Positions 54,901-63,496 of a stretch of 64,000 nt of DNA are shown here, piece after piece. Where the stretch lies: assembly GCF_030144325.1 (NCBI RefSeq), contig NZ_CP126307.1:5546001-5610000 (forward strand), written 5' to 3'. Made by a program: the position numbers and the translations under genes. The notes under the pieces are model-generated. The model worked only from the letters and a program-made list of their open reading frames with translations. It was not told where the DNA came from and searched no databases. This stretch comes from Bosea vestrisii. Its GTDB lineage: Bacteria > Pseudomonadota > Alphaproteobacteria > Rhizobiales > Beijerinckiaceae. Numbering within the stretch: position 1 is the first letter of the stretch; each line of letters begins with the position of its first letter.

Positions 54901-55909
54901 CGAGGCGCATGCTCAGGCCGTCAGCGTCATGATCGACGAGAGCCGGCTGGTGCGCGAGACCATCCTCAACCGCCTGCGCGGGCCGCTGCTGACCGCTCCG
55001 GCAGGGCAGGTCGCGGCCGCCTTCAGCGCCGACCTGCCCGGCCGCAGGGGCGCGGTGCTGATGAACGCGCCGCAGCCGCGCTACGCCCTCTGGGGCGAGG
55101 CGTTCGGCGGCGCCGGCAACAGCGACGCCGACGGCAATGCCGCGAGCCAGTCGCGCCGCACGGGTGGCGCCCTGCTCGGCGCCGATCTGATGCTCTACGA
55201 CGCGCCCGGCTCGTCACTGAAGGTCGGCGTCGCCGGCGGCTACAGCCAGTCGCGATTCGACCTCGACGCCCGCCGCTCATCCGGCAAGCTGGAGAGCGGC
55301 CATGCCGCGCTCTATGCCGGCGCCCGCTTCGGAGCCTTACGTCTCGACGCCGGCCTGGCCTATAGCTGGAGCGAGAGCGACATCCGCCGCCAGGTCCAGA
55401 TCCGCGGCTTTGGCGACAGCCTGCGCCTGCAGCGCCCGGGCGCAGTGGCGCAGGGCTTCGCCGAGCTCGGCTATGGCTTTGCCTTCCAGGGCTTCGCGCT
55501 CGAACCCTTCGCGCAGCTCGCCCTGATCCGGGTCTCGACCGACGCCGGCACCGAGCAGGGTGGCGCCGCGGCACTGCGGGTGCTCTCCTCCGAGCAGGCC
55601 CTCGGCTTCAGCACGCTCGGCCTGCGCGCCGAGGCACAGATCGGAGCGATGCCGCTGTTCGCCCGCGCCATGCTCGGCTGGCGTCACGGCTTCGGCGAAC
55701 TCACGCCGCAAGCCCGCACTGCCTTCGCGCTCGGCACCACCCCGGCCCGGGTCTTCGCCGCACCGATCGACCGCGACGCCCTCACCGCCGAGGCCGGGCT
55801 CGATTGGCGCATCTCCTCCGCCACCGCGCTCGGCCTGACCTATTCCGCCGCCATCGGCGAACGCTCACGCGACCACGCCCTCAAGGGCAGGGTCGAGATG
55901 AAGTTCTGA
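51923..55909 (+). CDS. Large autotransporter with PATR repeats and beta-barrel
   Basis: A 1328-residue type Va secretion protein. A signal sequence lies unusually far in (hydrophobic ILTLAAGLALVAATSLA about 79-96, cleavage near ADA-Q), after a long basic N-terminal extension. The passenger begins with four repeats of the GTVTVTGAGSxWTN type (about 130-300) and continues with five autotransporter-associated beta-strand repeats near residues 392, 489, 584, 672 and 770 (pattern GTLTLTGANTYTGGTT). The C-terminal translocator barrel covers about 1054-1328 and ends MKF, the outer-membrane insertion signal. It probably forms a beta-helical surface adhesin or fibre. Confidence 0.92.
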   Translation: MLRPICNTAPVRHGLKSDSLRQQRRDVSCATAGVENVQDISRTSASRELLALRYPGSIEVRAAAVLLVGGRAAWRRSAILTLAAGLALVAATSLADAQSVTGTGDLNPGIPAPPLASWNLSGSTLLVGNGGTGSITISSGGSVSSNSGALGFVSGSNGTATVTGAGSSWTNAADILIGLWGTGSLIVADRGGVSSANGSVGLVAGGVGTVTVTGVGSAWTNSGILTVGSSGTGTLTIAAGGSVTSVSGYIGRSAGANGAVTVTGAGSNWRNSGTLSIANNGGTGSLTIAAGGEVRTQTTSMANALASNGTLNLLGDAASGRGVLETNQISKGLGTATLNLNGGILRARADRSNFLSGFSALTIGANGAFFDTNGFVIGVATSFDGSGGLTKQGAGQLSLSGTNTYSGATTVAAGSLDIAGSQAMSAASDYTIASGAGLAINGTLGTVTAGSIAGAGTVQIGSGTTLKAGSSNASTTFSGVISGSGGLDKAGTGQLTLSGANTHVGGTTISDGKLSISADANLGDVSGALTLNGGVLQVTGTALTSLSRSIFFGANGGGFDIADAGNTFIVSQSFSGSGSFEKSGAGTLTLTGANTYTGGTTILGGKLSVSSNGNLGDAAGGLTLVGGTLQVTNSITLARTVTLSGSGGGIEVDAGRGVLWTGAITGTGGLSKSGGGTLALQNTSTYSGDTLVEAGTLVGSSSTAFSASSNFIVSAGATLEVSDVPGIVATVGSLAGAGAVQLGSGATLKAGATNASTIFSGVISGNGALDKTGTGTLTLTGTNTYTGGTTVSGGKLVVNGSITGAVTLSGGALGGSGTVGELAVVSGGTVAPGNSIGTLKVSGNVAFASGSTYQVEVNAAGQSDRIVASGAATLNGGRVEVLAENGNYAASTTYTILTAAGGVTGRFADATSNLVFLEPSLVYDSNNVVLTMTRNATSFGPEGGAAGDSVAATRNQGFIANAAERLGAGNPVYDTLLSGTAAEARAGFDLLSGEAHAQAVSVMIDESRLVRETILNRLRGPLLTAPAGQVAAAFSADLPGRRGAVLMNAPQPRYALWGEAFGGAGNSDADGNAASQSRRTGGALLGADLMLYDAPGSSLKVGVAGGYSQSRFDLDARRSSGKLESGHAALYAGARFGALRLDAGLAYSWSESDIRRQVQIRGFGDSLRLQRPGAVAQGFAELGYGFAFQGFALEPFAQLALIRVSTDAGTEQGGAAALRVLSSEQALGFSTLGLRAEAQIGAMPLFARAMLGWRHGFGELTPQARTAFALGTTPARVFAAPIDRDALTAEAGLDWRISSATALGLTYSAAIGERSRDHALKGRVEMKF

Positions 55910-56002
55910 CAAGGAGTGCCGGCCTGCCGGACATGGCGGCGTTCACCTCTCTGTAACCATCTAAGTCGATGCTTTTTCAAAAGCCTTGCCTGAGATGTGC
56001 CC

Positions 56003-56707
56003 ATGCTGAGCCGCCGTTCGTTTACCTTGTCCTCCCTTTCGCTCCTCGCCCCCGGCCTGGCCGGCTGCGGCAGCGGAAGTATCGTGGCGCTGCCGGAGAT
56101 ATCTGCTCCGACCGGGCGCAGCCTGACGCGCACGCTGGCGCGCCCGAACTATGCTCAGGTCTACATCGAATATCCGGGCGAGCGCTTTCCGGTGCCGGCG
56201 ATCGACTATGCCAGCATCGAGCCGCGCTATCTGCGCCAGACCGTCGAATTCCGCCGGGCCGAGCCCCCGGGCTCGATCGTCGTCGATCCCGGCTCCTATC
56301 ATCTCTATTTCGTCGAATCGCAGGGCGTCGCGACGCGTTACGGCGTTGGCGTCGGCCGCGAGGGTTTCGGCTGGACGGGGGTGGCGAAGATCAACATGAA
56401 GCGGGACTGGCCTGATTGGGTGCCGCCGCAGGAGATGATCGAGCGCGATCCGCAGATCAGGGCCCAGCTCGAGCCGACGCCGCGCGGTCCCGGCGTCCGC
56501 GGCGGTGCAAAGAGCCCGCTCGGCGCACGTACGCTCTATCTCTTCGGCGAGGGGCGCGATCTCGGCTACCGCATCCACGGCACGACCGAGCCCTATACCG
56601 TCGGCACCAATGTCTCCTCGGGCTGCATCCGGATGATCAACCAGGACATCATCCACCTCTACGCCCGCGTCGCGCTGGGGACGCCGGTCACCGTGCTGCC
56701 TGTTTAG
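56003..56707 (+). CDS. L,D-transpeptidase lipoprotein (YkuD family)
   Basis: A 234-residue cell-wall enzyme. A lipobox (LAGC, C22) predicts lipidation. The catalytic YkuD motif is H192 with SSGC208-I-R210; C208 is the nucleophile. It would form 3-3 cross-links in peptidoglycan or attach proteins to it. The GTG at 55997 is an alternative start two codons earlier. It follows the autotransporter gene by about 95 bp on the same strand; in Hyphomicrobiales such enzymes also anchor outer-membrane proteins to the wall. Confidence 0.92.
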   Translation: MLSRRSFTLSSLSLLAPGLAGCGSGSIVALPEISAPTGRSLTRTLARPNYAQVYIEYPGERFPVPAIDYASIEPRYLRQTVEFRRAEPPGSIVVDPGSYHLYFVESQGVATRYGVGVGREGFGWTGVAKINMKRDWPDWVPPQEMIERDPQIRAQLEPTPRGPGVRGGAKSPLGARTLYLFGEGRDLGYRIHGTTEPYTVGTNVSSGCIRMINQDIIHLYARVALGTPVTVLPV

Positions 56708-57040
56708 GCTGATGAAGGCATTCCGCGCTGCAGTCTGTCGCGGGCGGCGTGTGCATCTCCGGCGCAAATCCATCGCATTTCTCTATGGATTCCGACGATA
56801 AGAACTATTTGTGCGCTGTCCGACGTAGCCGCACAGTTTGATGGATCGCGGCGGTCATCGGGCGCGATCGACGGTCTTGAAACCTCGATTTCGTCCTGAT
56901 TGGCACGCAAGGCGCACACATTGTCTCTCGCTCGAATGTGAGGGTGGCTCAAACCCATCAGATCAGCCGCTCCGGCTGGAACCGGTTCTACCTGTCTGGG
57001 CGCAGGCGAATGCCCAATCATCCGGGACGTTGGAGGGCGC
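56708..57040. other. Intergenic region, nothing recognised
   Basis: About 330 bp before the GDSL gene. Short inverted repeats are present but no repeat family, promoter or gene is convincing. Confidence 0.4.
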
Positions 57041-57814
57041 ATGTCCACTTCATCTATGATTGTCCGACTGCTGTTCTCGTCGGCTGTCTTGCTCGCCCCT
57101 GGCTGGGCCGCTGCCGAGCAACCCTCCAAGAATCTCGGTAACGTCATGCTTCTGGGTGACTCGATCACACAGGCTGCCGCCGGCAATCAGGGGTATCGCT
57201 ACGGGCTCTGGAAGCGGCTCGTCGACGCCGGCTACCAGTTCGACTTCGTGGGATCGCTGCGCCATAATTTCGATGCGTCGAATACGTCATCGACCAGCGC
57301 GGTCACGACGTATCCCGATAACGCCGGCATGGCTTTCGACGCTGACAATGAAGGGCACTGGGGTTGGAAGACCTCCGACGTTCTGGGCCTTACTCAGCCG
57401 ACGCGTACGCCGGGGACGGGCATCGGCAAGCTATCGGATTGGCTTGCCGCCTATACGCCTGATACGGCGATCGTCCTGCTCGGGGTCAACGATATTCGTA
57501 TCGCGACCGGGGCGAGCGTCGCCGCTACCAAGGCGAACATGCAGGCGATCGTCGACGCGATTGTCGCCGACAACCCCAAGGTCAGGATCTATCTCTGTTC
57601 GGTCCTGCCAACGAAGCCGGACTTCGCCGATTTGCCGAAGATCGCGGAGCTGAACGAGGCGTATCGGGACCTCGTTAATCGAAACCCGGCCCTTCGCTAC
57701 ATCGATGTCGGTTCGCGCTTCGATCCGGCGCTTCATGCATACGATGGTGTGCACCCGAACCCGCAAGGGGAGCAGATCCTGGCCGAGGCGATCTTCGCTG
57801 CACTCGGCCGATAG
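57041..57814 (+). CDS. Exported GDSL/SGNH-family hydrolase
   Basis: A 257-residue SGNH esterase with a signal peptide (about 1-25, cleavage near AAA-E). The four SGNH blocks are visible: block I GDSIT with S41, the GWKTSD block II/III element, N150 in GVNDIR and D235/H238 in DGVHPN. It would hydrolyse an ester on a carbohydrate, lipid or acetylated polymer outside the cytoplasm. It forms a run of exported proteins with the PhoD gene that follows after 88 bp. Confidence 0.9.
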   Translation: MSTSSMIVRLLFSSAVLLAPGWAAAEQPSKNLGNVMLLGDSITQAAAGNQGYRYGLWKRLVDAGYQFDFVGSLRHNFDASNTSSTSAVTTYPDNAGMAFDADNEGHWGWKTSDVLGLTQPTRTPGTGIGKLSDWLAAYTPDTAIVLLGVNDIRIATGASVAATKANMQAIVDAIVADNPKVRIYLCSVLPTKPDFADLPKIAELNEAYRDLVNRNPALRYIDVGSRFDPALHAYDGVHPNPQGEQILAEAIFAALGR

Positions 57815-57901
57815 CCATCCTCGTCGATCGATCGCGATGATCAGGGCGGAAACACAGAGCTCCCGGGAAGCGGAAAGCCTACCTGCGATAGGAGTGGTGC
57901 G

Positions 57902-59473
57902 ATGGTGTCCCAGACACGACGAGACATGCTTGCTGGAGCAGCAGGCATCGGGGTGGTGACGTCACTCGGATTGAATCCGGGGCGGGCTGATTCCAGCAAT
58001 CTCTTCCAGCTCGGGGTCGCCTCGGGCGATCCCTGGCCCGACAACATCGTCCTGTGGACCCGGCTCGTCCGTGATCCGCTCGCCGCCGATGGGGGCATGA
58101 GCGACGCCCCGATCGAGGTGAGCTGGGAGATGGCGCGGGACGAGCGCATGCAGGATCTGGTTCGATCCGGCGTCAGCTTGGCGATGCCGGACGTCGGGCA
58201 TTCCGTGCATGTCGAAGTCGGCGGGCTCGAGCCCGGCCGCACCTACTGGTATCGCTTCAAGGCGGAACGGGCCGAAAGCCCGATCGGCCGCGCCAGAACC
58301 GCACCGGCACCGGGCAGCCAGGTCCAGCGCCTGCGCTTCGCTGCCGCCGCTTGCCAGCACTGGATGTACGGCAACTGGGCGGCCTATCACCGCATGATCG
58401 AGGACGACCTCGATTTCGTGCTGCATCTCGGCGACTATATCTACGAAGCGCCCTCGTCCAGCGCGGCTGCCGTCAAGCAGAAGGTCCGCGACGTCCCATT
58501 CGATGTACCGAAGACATTGGGCGACTATCGCCGGATGCACGCCTTGTACAAGGGCGACCCGGCGATCCGGGCGGCTCATGCGGCATTCCCATGGATCGCA
58601 ATCTGGGACGATCACGACGTCGAGAACGACTATTCTGGCAGCCATGCGCCGGCCCGGCCCTCGAAGCTTGCCTTTCTCCAGCAGCGCGCCGCCGCCTATC
58701 AGGCCTATTGGGAGCACATGCCCTTACGCGGCGCGCAGCGGCCGCTCGGGCCGGACGCCTTGCTTTACCGACGCCTGGCATTCGGCGATCTGATCGATCT
58801 CGTGATGCTCGACGAGCGCCAGTATCGGTCGGCGCTTCCTTGTCCGCCGACACCGCCGCAGCTCGATCGGAGCCGCCTTGTTTCCGCTGCCGATTGCCCG
58901 GATGCGAGCGATCCTGCCCGCACCATGCTCGGCCTGGACCAGGAGAGCTGGCTGCGGCACTGCCTGGCGGAAGCGCCGCGCGCGCGCTGGCTGGTGCTCG
59001 GGCAGCAACTGATGTTCTCGCCCTTTGCCAGAAAGCTCGGTTCGGGGAGCGGTTTCGATACCGATGGCTGGAGCGGTTATGCTGCCGCCTACCAGCGGGC
59101 GGTCGATCTCATCGCCGCGCGCCCGCGCCGGGACACCGTGATACTTGGCGGCGACATCCACGGCTTCGTCGCATGCAACGTCACCCGCCGGGGCGACGAT
59201 CTGCGTTCGGAACCGGTGGCGGCGCATGTCGTATGCGGCGCGATCAGCTCACGCCTCGGTGATCACGACAACTACGTTGCGTCGCTTCCGGACAATCCGC
59301 ATATCCAGTTCGTCGATGCCCGGCGCCATGGCTATACGCGCTGCACCTTCGAACGCGACCGCGCCGTGTTCGAGTTCCGCGCCGTCGATGACGTCCGAAA
59401 CCCGCAATCCGGCCTTGCGACCTTGGCGACGTTCGCGACGGAGTGGGGGACCGCCGGATTGCGGCGCGCCTGA
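57902..59473 (+). CDS. phoD: Alkaline phosphatase D (PhoD)-family protein, Tat-exported
   Basis: A 523-residue phosphodiesterase/phosphatase. The Tat motif SQTRRDMLAG (3-12) precedes a short hydrophobic stretch. Metal-site blocks characteristic of PhoD are visible: LHLGDYIYEAP (about 174-184), WDDHDVENDYSG (236-247) and GGDIHGF (416-422). The enzyme uses iron/calcium in studied members and releases phosphate from esters and possibly teichoic acids. It could be induced by phosphate limitation, but no Pho box was identified here. Confidence 0.92.
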   Translation: MVSQTRRDMLAGAAGIGVVTSLGLNPGRADSSNLFQLGVASGDPWPDNIVLWTRLVRDPLAADGGMSDAPIEVSWEMARDERMQDLVRSGVSLAMPDVGHSVHVEVGGLEPGRTYWYRFKAERAESPIGRARTAPAPGSQVQRLRFAAAACQHWMYGNWAAYHRMIEDDLDFVLHLGDYIYEAPSSSAAAVKQKVRDVPFDVPKTLGDYRRMHALYKGDPAIRAAHAAFPWIAIWDDHDVENDYSGSHAPARPSKLAFLQQRAAAYQAYWEHMPLRGAQRPLGPDALLYRRLAFGDLIDLVMLDERQYRSALPCPPTPPQLDRSRLVSAADCPDASDPARTMLGLDQESWLRHCLAEAPRARWLVLGQQLMFSPFARKLGSGSGFDTDGWSGYAAAYQRAVDLIAARPRRDTVILGGDIHGFVACNVTRRGDDLRSEPVAAHVVCGAISSRLGDHDNYVASLPDNPHIQFVDARRHGYTRCTFERDRAVFEFRAVDDVRNPQSGLATLATFATEWGTAGLRRA

Positions 59474-59494
59474 GGAGGCGGCCTTTCATGAAAA

Positions 59495-59518
59495 AGCCCC
59501 GCCCTTGCGGGCGGGGCT
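59495..59518 (-). terminator. Rho-independent terminator for the MHS transporter gene
   Basis: Stem AGCCCCGCCC / GGGCGGGGCT (10 bp) with a TTGC loop; on the minus strand it is followed by TTTTTCATG. It terminates the minus-strand transporter at 59552-61222 and may also block readthrough from phoD. Confidence 0.85.
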
Positions 59519-59551
59519 CGTGGAACGGCTGAGCCGGTCCTGGCTGACGGA

Positions 59552-61222
59552 TCAGCCGCCGTCGTGGGTCAGGATGTCGCGATCCTTGGTCTCGGGCACG
59601 AAGAGCATGCCGATGACGAAGGTCATCATCGCGATCACGATCGGGTACCAGAGGCCGTAGAAGATGTCGCCGGTGCCGGCCACCATGGCGAAGGAGGTCG
59701 CCGGGAGCAGGCCGCCGAACCAGCCATTGCCGATATGGTAGGGCAGCGACATGCCGGTGTAGCGGATGCGGGTCGGGAAGAGCTCGACCAGCGCCGCCGC
59801 GATCGGGCCGTAGACCATGGTCACGTAGATCACGAGCACGGTCAGGATCGCGATGATCGTCAGCGACTGCGCGCTGAACAACGCACCGAGGAAGCCGGTC
59901 TTGACGATGCGGGCATCGCCTGGCGCCGGATAGCCGGCCGCGATCGCTTCCTTGCCGATGTTGGCGGCGAAGGTGGCGTCGATCGCGACGTCCTTGCCGT
60001 TGACCGTGACCTTGGCAGGCGTGCCGGCGGGAGCCGGCGCCTGGGTGTACTGGATCGCCTGCGCGGCCAGCGTGCGGCGAGCGATGTCGCAGGGCTGGGT
60101 GAAGGTGCGCGAGCCGACCGGATCGAAGACCGAGCCGCAGGTGGCGGGATCGGCGACGACCTGGACCTTGACGTTCTCATGGGCCGCGGCGAGGCCGGGA
60201 TTGGCCGCCTTGGTGAGAGCGCCGAATAGCGGGAAATAGGTCAGCGCCGCGATCAGGCAGCCGGCCAGGATGATCGGCTTGCGGCCGATCCTGTCGGACA
60301 GCGAACCGAAGACGATGAAGCCACCGGTGCCGAGGATGAGCGCCCAGGCGATCAGCACGTTCGAGGTGTAGAGATCGACCTTGAGGATGCTCTGGATGAA
60401 GAACAGGGCGTAGAACTGGCCAGTGTACCAGACCACCGCCTGGCCGGCGGTGAGGCCGAACAGCGCGAGCAGCGCGATCTTGGCGTTCTTCCACTGGCCG
60501 AAGGCTTCCCCGAGAGGCGCCTTCGAGCCCGTGCCTTCTTCCTTCATCTTCTGGAAGGCTGGCGATTCCTGCATTTGAAGCCGGATGTAGACCGAGATTC
60601 CGAGCAGGACGATCGAGGCCAGGAACGGAATGCGCCAGCCCCAGGCAGCGAACTCTGCCTCGCCCAGGACGGTGCGGATGCCGAGGATGACGATCAGCGA
60701 GAGCAGCAAGCCGAGCGTCGCCGTGGTCTGGATGAAGGAGGTGTAGAAGCCGCGCCGTCCCGGAGGAGCGTGCTCGGCGACATAGACCGCCGCGCCGCCA
60801 TATTCGCCGCCGAGCGCCAGGCCCTGGAGCATGCGCAGCGCGATCAGGATCACCGGTGCGATCCAGCCGATGCTGTTGTAGCTCGGCAGCAGGCCGACCA
60901 GGAAGGTCGAGGCGCCCATGATCAGGATGGTGACGAGGAAGGTGTATTTGCGGCCGATCAGATCACCGAGCCGACCGAAGAACAGCGCGCCGAACGGGCG
61001 CACGAGGAAGCCGGCGGCAAAGGCGAGCAGGGCGAAGATGGCGCGCGTATTGGCGTCGAAGGCCGAGAAGAAATGCGCGCCGATCATCACGGCGAGCGAA
61101 CCGTAGAGGTAGAAATCGTACCATTCGAAGACCGTGCCCAGCGAGGAGGCCAGAATGACCTTCTTTTCCTCTCTGGTCATCGGTCGTGGCCCTGCGGCCG
61201 CCGATGCATGTGCCATGCTCAT
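59552..61222 (-). CDS. MHS-family metabolite/proton symporter (MFS)
   Basis: A 556-residue twelve-helix permease of the metabolite:H+ symporter family. Typical blocks are ASSLGTVFEWYDFYLYGSL (25-43), FGRLGDLIGRKYTFLVT (83-99) and LGGEYGGAAVYVAEHAP. Between the eighth and ninth helices lies an extra soluble segment of about 100 residues (about 340-445) with a cysteine pair and a VTVNGKDVAIDATFAANIG block, so the protein is larger than most relatives. Substrates of the family include dicarboxylates, shikimate and betaines. It has a strong terminator at 59495. Confidence 0.9.
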   Translation of the reverse strand: MSMAHASAAAGPRPMTREEKKVILASSLGTVFEWYDFYLYGSLAVMIGAHFFSAFDANTRAIFALLAFAAGFLVRPFGALFFGRLGDLIGRKYTFLVTILIMGASTFLVGLLPSYNSIGWIAPVILIALRMLQGLALGGEYGGAAVYVAEHAPPGRRGFYTSFIQTTATLGLLLSLIVILGIRTVLGEAEFAAWGWRIPFLASIVLLGISVYIRLQMQESPAFQKMKEEGTGSKAPLGEAFGQWKNAKIALLALFGLTAGQAVVWYTGQFYALFFIQSILKVDLYTSNVLIAWALILGTGGFIVFGSLSDRIGRKPIILAGCLIAALTYFPLFGALTKAANPGLAAAHENVKVQVVADPATCGSVFDPVGSRTFTQPCDIARRTLAAQAIQYTQAPAPAGTPAKVTVNGKDVAIDATFAANIGKEAIAAGYPAPGDARIVKTGFLGALFSAQSLTIIAILTVLVIYVTMVYGPIAAALVELFPTRIRYTGMSLPYHIGNGWFGGLLPATSFAMVAGTGDIFYGLWYPIVIAMMTFVIGMLFVPETKDRDILTHDGG

Positions 61223-61554
61223 GAAGCGCTCCCGTTTTTTTCGTTCCCCCAGGCGCCGCAGACCATCTGCTGCGCCCTCGTGCCGCCTTTCCGGCGGTTC
61301 TTCGCTTGGAGCCGGCGCTGGGCCGACTCAGGATAAAGGCCTTGGAAAAGCCAAGTTTGATGGGTTACGAATGCTGCCACCCCCGGGAATCTTCAACCGA
61401 GCACTTGGTCTTGCACCGAAAGGCGTAAGACGAAGGATTGAGCGTTCGGCCGGGCCGATGCGGCCCCATGACTCGCCATGGGCGAGCCGAGCGATTAACC
61501 TTCCGCTAACCATGTCGCGCCGTCCGGCCGCGAATGATGCAGGAGGTGTCGGTC
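61223..61554. other. Divergent intergenic region with a CtrA-like site
   Basis: About 330 bp between the MHS transporter and the secreted-protein gene. It holds TTAA-N7-CTAAC at 61495-61510 (one mismatch from CtrA) and several palindromes (GACTCGCCATGGGCGAGCC). No gene is supported. Confidence 0.4.
61495..61510 (+). promoter_or_regulatory. CtrA-like site upstream of the secreted protein gene
   Basis: TTAACCTTCCGCTAAC is one mismatch from TTAA-N7-TTAAC. It lies 45 bp before the start of the gene at 61555. Confidence 0.35.
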
Positions 61555-61977
61555 ATGAAATGCGATGCTGGCCTGCCGCTCGCCGCACTGTTCGCCGGGC
61601 TGTGTCTTGTCGCTTCCCCGGCTGCTGCGGCGCCGGGCTTCGCGGCGGCCCCGGCGTCCGGAGCATCGGCTCCCGCTCCACGGTTTGCGCCGATGCGGCC
61701 GATTGCGCGGCCCGGCCATGTCCATCGCCGCCATGCTGGATATTATGGTGGTGGCTATCCCGGCTTCTATGGCTGGCCCGCCGGCCAGCAGGCCGTGATC
61801 GTGCTGCCGGACGCCAGCGAGCCGCCGCCGGCGAAGGAGCCCTCGATACCCGTTGCGATCGGCATTCCGCGGCCGCCTGTGGCTGATCCGGTGCTCTACC
61901 GGATCGAAGAGCGTAACGGGCGCCCGGTCGTGCGGGTCATGCGCTTTGGCAGCGACGGCCGGGTGGCGCGTCGCTGA
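61555..61977 (+). CDS. Small secreted proline/glycine-rich hypothetical protein
   Basis: A 140-residue protein with a signal peptide (about 1-26, ending AAAA) and a Pro/Ala/Gly-rich middle with a GYYGGGYPGFYGW tract. The C-terminal RIEERNGRPVVRVMRFGSDG is the most structured part. Starting at ATG 61555, it has AGGAGGTG with 6-nt spacing, one of the best ribosome-binding sites in the window. No family recognised. Confidence 0.7.
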   Translation: MKCDAGLPLAALFAGLCLVASPAAAAPGFAAAPASGASAPAPRFAPMRPIARPGHVHRRHAGYYGGGYPGFYGWPAGQQAVIVLPDASEPPPAKEPSIPVAIGIPRPPVADPVLYRIEERNGRPVVRVMRFGSDGRVARR

Positions 61978-61985
61978 GCTGAGCT

Positions 61986-62777
61986 CTATCCGCGCCGGGT
62001 CGCGGCGTAGAGCGCGATCGCGGTGGCGTTCGAGACGTTGAGGCTCTTGATCGCGCCGGGCATGTCGAGCCGGGCGAGCTGGTCGCAGAGTTCGCGCGAG
62101 CGCTGGCGCAGGCCCTTGCCCTCGGCGCCCATCACCAATACGAGCGGGCGGCGCAAGGTGACCTCGTCGAGCGAGACGTCCCCTTCCGAATCGAAGCCGA
62201 GCCGCAGAAAACCGCGCTCGCCGAGCTTATCGAGCGCATCCCCCAGATTCTTAACTGCGATCAGCGGCACGTGTTCGAGCGCGCCGGAGGCCGATTTCGC
62301 CAGCACGCCCGTCGCTGCCGGCGAATGGCGGATGGTGACGATCACGGCGGCGACGGCGAAGGCGGCGGCCGAGCGCAGGATCGCCCCGACATTGTGCGGG
62401 TCGGTGATCTGGTCGAGCGCCAGCACGATCGCATCGTCCGGCAGGCTGTCGAGTTCGGGCGAGGGCAGGGGATCGCAGACGAGATAGAGCCCCTGATGCA
62501 CCGCGTCGGGCGTCAGCAGCCGGTCGATCTGCGAGGGCCGGACCATTTCCGGTTCGATCGGCAATTTGCCGATCTCCTCGGCCAGGCGCTTCAGCGCGTT
62601 CTCGGTGGCGAGGAGTTTTCGGAAGCGCCGCTGCGGATTGCGCAGCGCCTCGATCACCGGATGGGCGCCGTAGAGGATCGCCTCGTCGATCTCGCCCGGC
62701 CGGTGCGGCGGCGGGCCGTCGCGATGCGGGCGGCCATGGCGACTCTGGGGACGGGGACGGGACGGGGCGGACATCAT
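61986..62777 (-). CDS. rlmB: 23S rRNA 2'-O-methyltransferase RlmB (TrmH/SpoU family)
   Basis: A 263-residue SPOUT methyltransferase. The three SpoU motifs are present: QITDPHNVGAILRSAAAF (motif 1), LVMGAEGKGLRQ (motif 2) and SLNVSNATAIALY (motif 3). The N-terminal part (about 25-105) is the L30e-like RNA-binding domain; the first 25 residues are basic and disordered. RlmB methylates guanosine 2251 of 23S rRNA. It is convergent with the small secreted protein gene, only 8 bp apart. Confidence 0.93.
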   Translation of the reverse strand: MMSAPSRPRPQSRHGRPHRDGPPPHRPGEIDEAILYGAHPVIEALRNPQRRFRKLLATENALKRLAEEIGKLPIEPEMVRPSQIDRLLTPDAVHQGLYLVCDPLPSPELDSLPDDAIVLALDQITDPHNVGAILRSAAAFAVAAVIVTIRHSPAATGVLAKSASGALEHVPLIAVKNLGDALDKLGERGFLRLGFDSEGDVSLDEVTLRRPLVLVMGAEGKGLRQRSRELCDQLARLDMPGAIKSLNVSNATAIALYAATRRG

Positions 62778-62884
62778 GGCTCCGGAAACGTGATGCCATG
62801 CCCTGCCATGGCGTGGCCGGCTTGGCCAGCCCGAAGGCCGGGACGAGGGATTTTCACTTGGTTCATTGCAAGGAGACTATGCCG

Positions 62885-63448
62885 ATGACGAAACCGAATG
62901 AACGCCTGTTCGTGGTGACCGGCGGGCCCGGCGCCGGCAAGACGACGCTGCTCGCCGCGCTGGCCGCCGAAGGTCACCGGATTGCGCCGGAGGCGGGGCG
63001 GGCGATCATCCGCGACCAGCTCGCGATCGACGGACCGGCCTTGCCCTGGCGCGACCGGGGGCTGTTCGCCGAGCTGATGCTCGGCTTCGACATGCGCTCC
63101 CATGGCGAGGCGCAGACGAGCATGGCGGCGGTCTTTTTCGACCGCGGCATTCCCGACACCATCGGTTACCTGCGGCTCTGCGGGCTCGAGGTGCCGGGCC
63201 ATCTCGACCGCGCGGCTCGCGCGTTCCGTTACGCTTCGATCGTCTTCGCCGCGCCGCCCTGGCGCGAGATTTACGCCCAGGATGCCGAACGCAAGCAGGA
63301 TTTCGCCGAAGCCGAACGCACTTACGATGCAGTCACTGCAGCCTATCGCGAGCACGGCTACGAACTGGTGGAGCTCCCGCGTGTGAATGTTGAGAGGCGT
63401 GTCGCTTTCGTGCTGGAACGCGTGCGACGCCTTGCTTCCGATAGGTAA
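62885..63448 (+). CDS. P-loop AAA-family ATPase (nicotinamide-nucleotide/kinase-like)
   Basis: A 187-residue AAA_28-type P-loop protein. Walker A is G13-G-P-G-A-G-K-T-T21; the FFDRGIPDTIGYLRL block and AAPPWREIY give it a nucleotide-kinase flavour. Members are abundant in proteobacteria and of unknown substrate. The AGGAG at 62871-62875 gives a 9-nt spacing to ATG 62885, whereas ATG 62879 is only 3 nt away. It is divergent from rlmB. Confidence 0.85.
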   Translation: MTKPNERLFVVTGGPGAGKTTLLAALAAEGHRIAPEAGRAIIRDQLAIDGPALPWRDRGLFAELMLGFDMRSHGEAQTSMAAVFFDRGIPDTIGYLRLCGLEVPGHLDRAARAFRYASIVFAAPPWREIYAQDAERKQDFAEAERTYDAVTAAYREHGYELVELPRVNVERRVAFVLERVRRLASDR

Positions 63449-63496
63449 GTTTCCGCGCTAGGCTCGCCCCTTCGCCGCAGCTCCGGGAGGCGCGTC

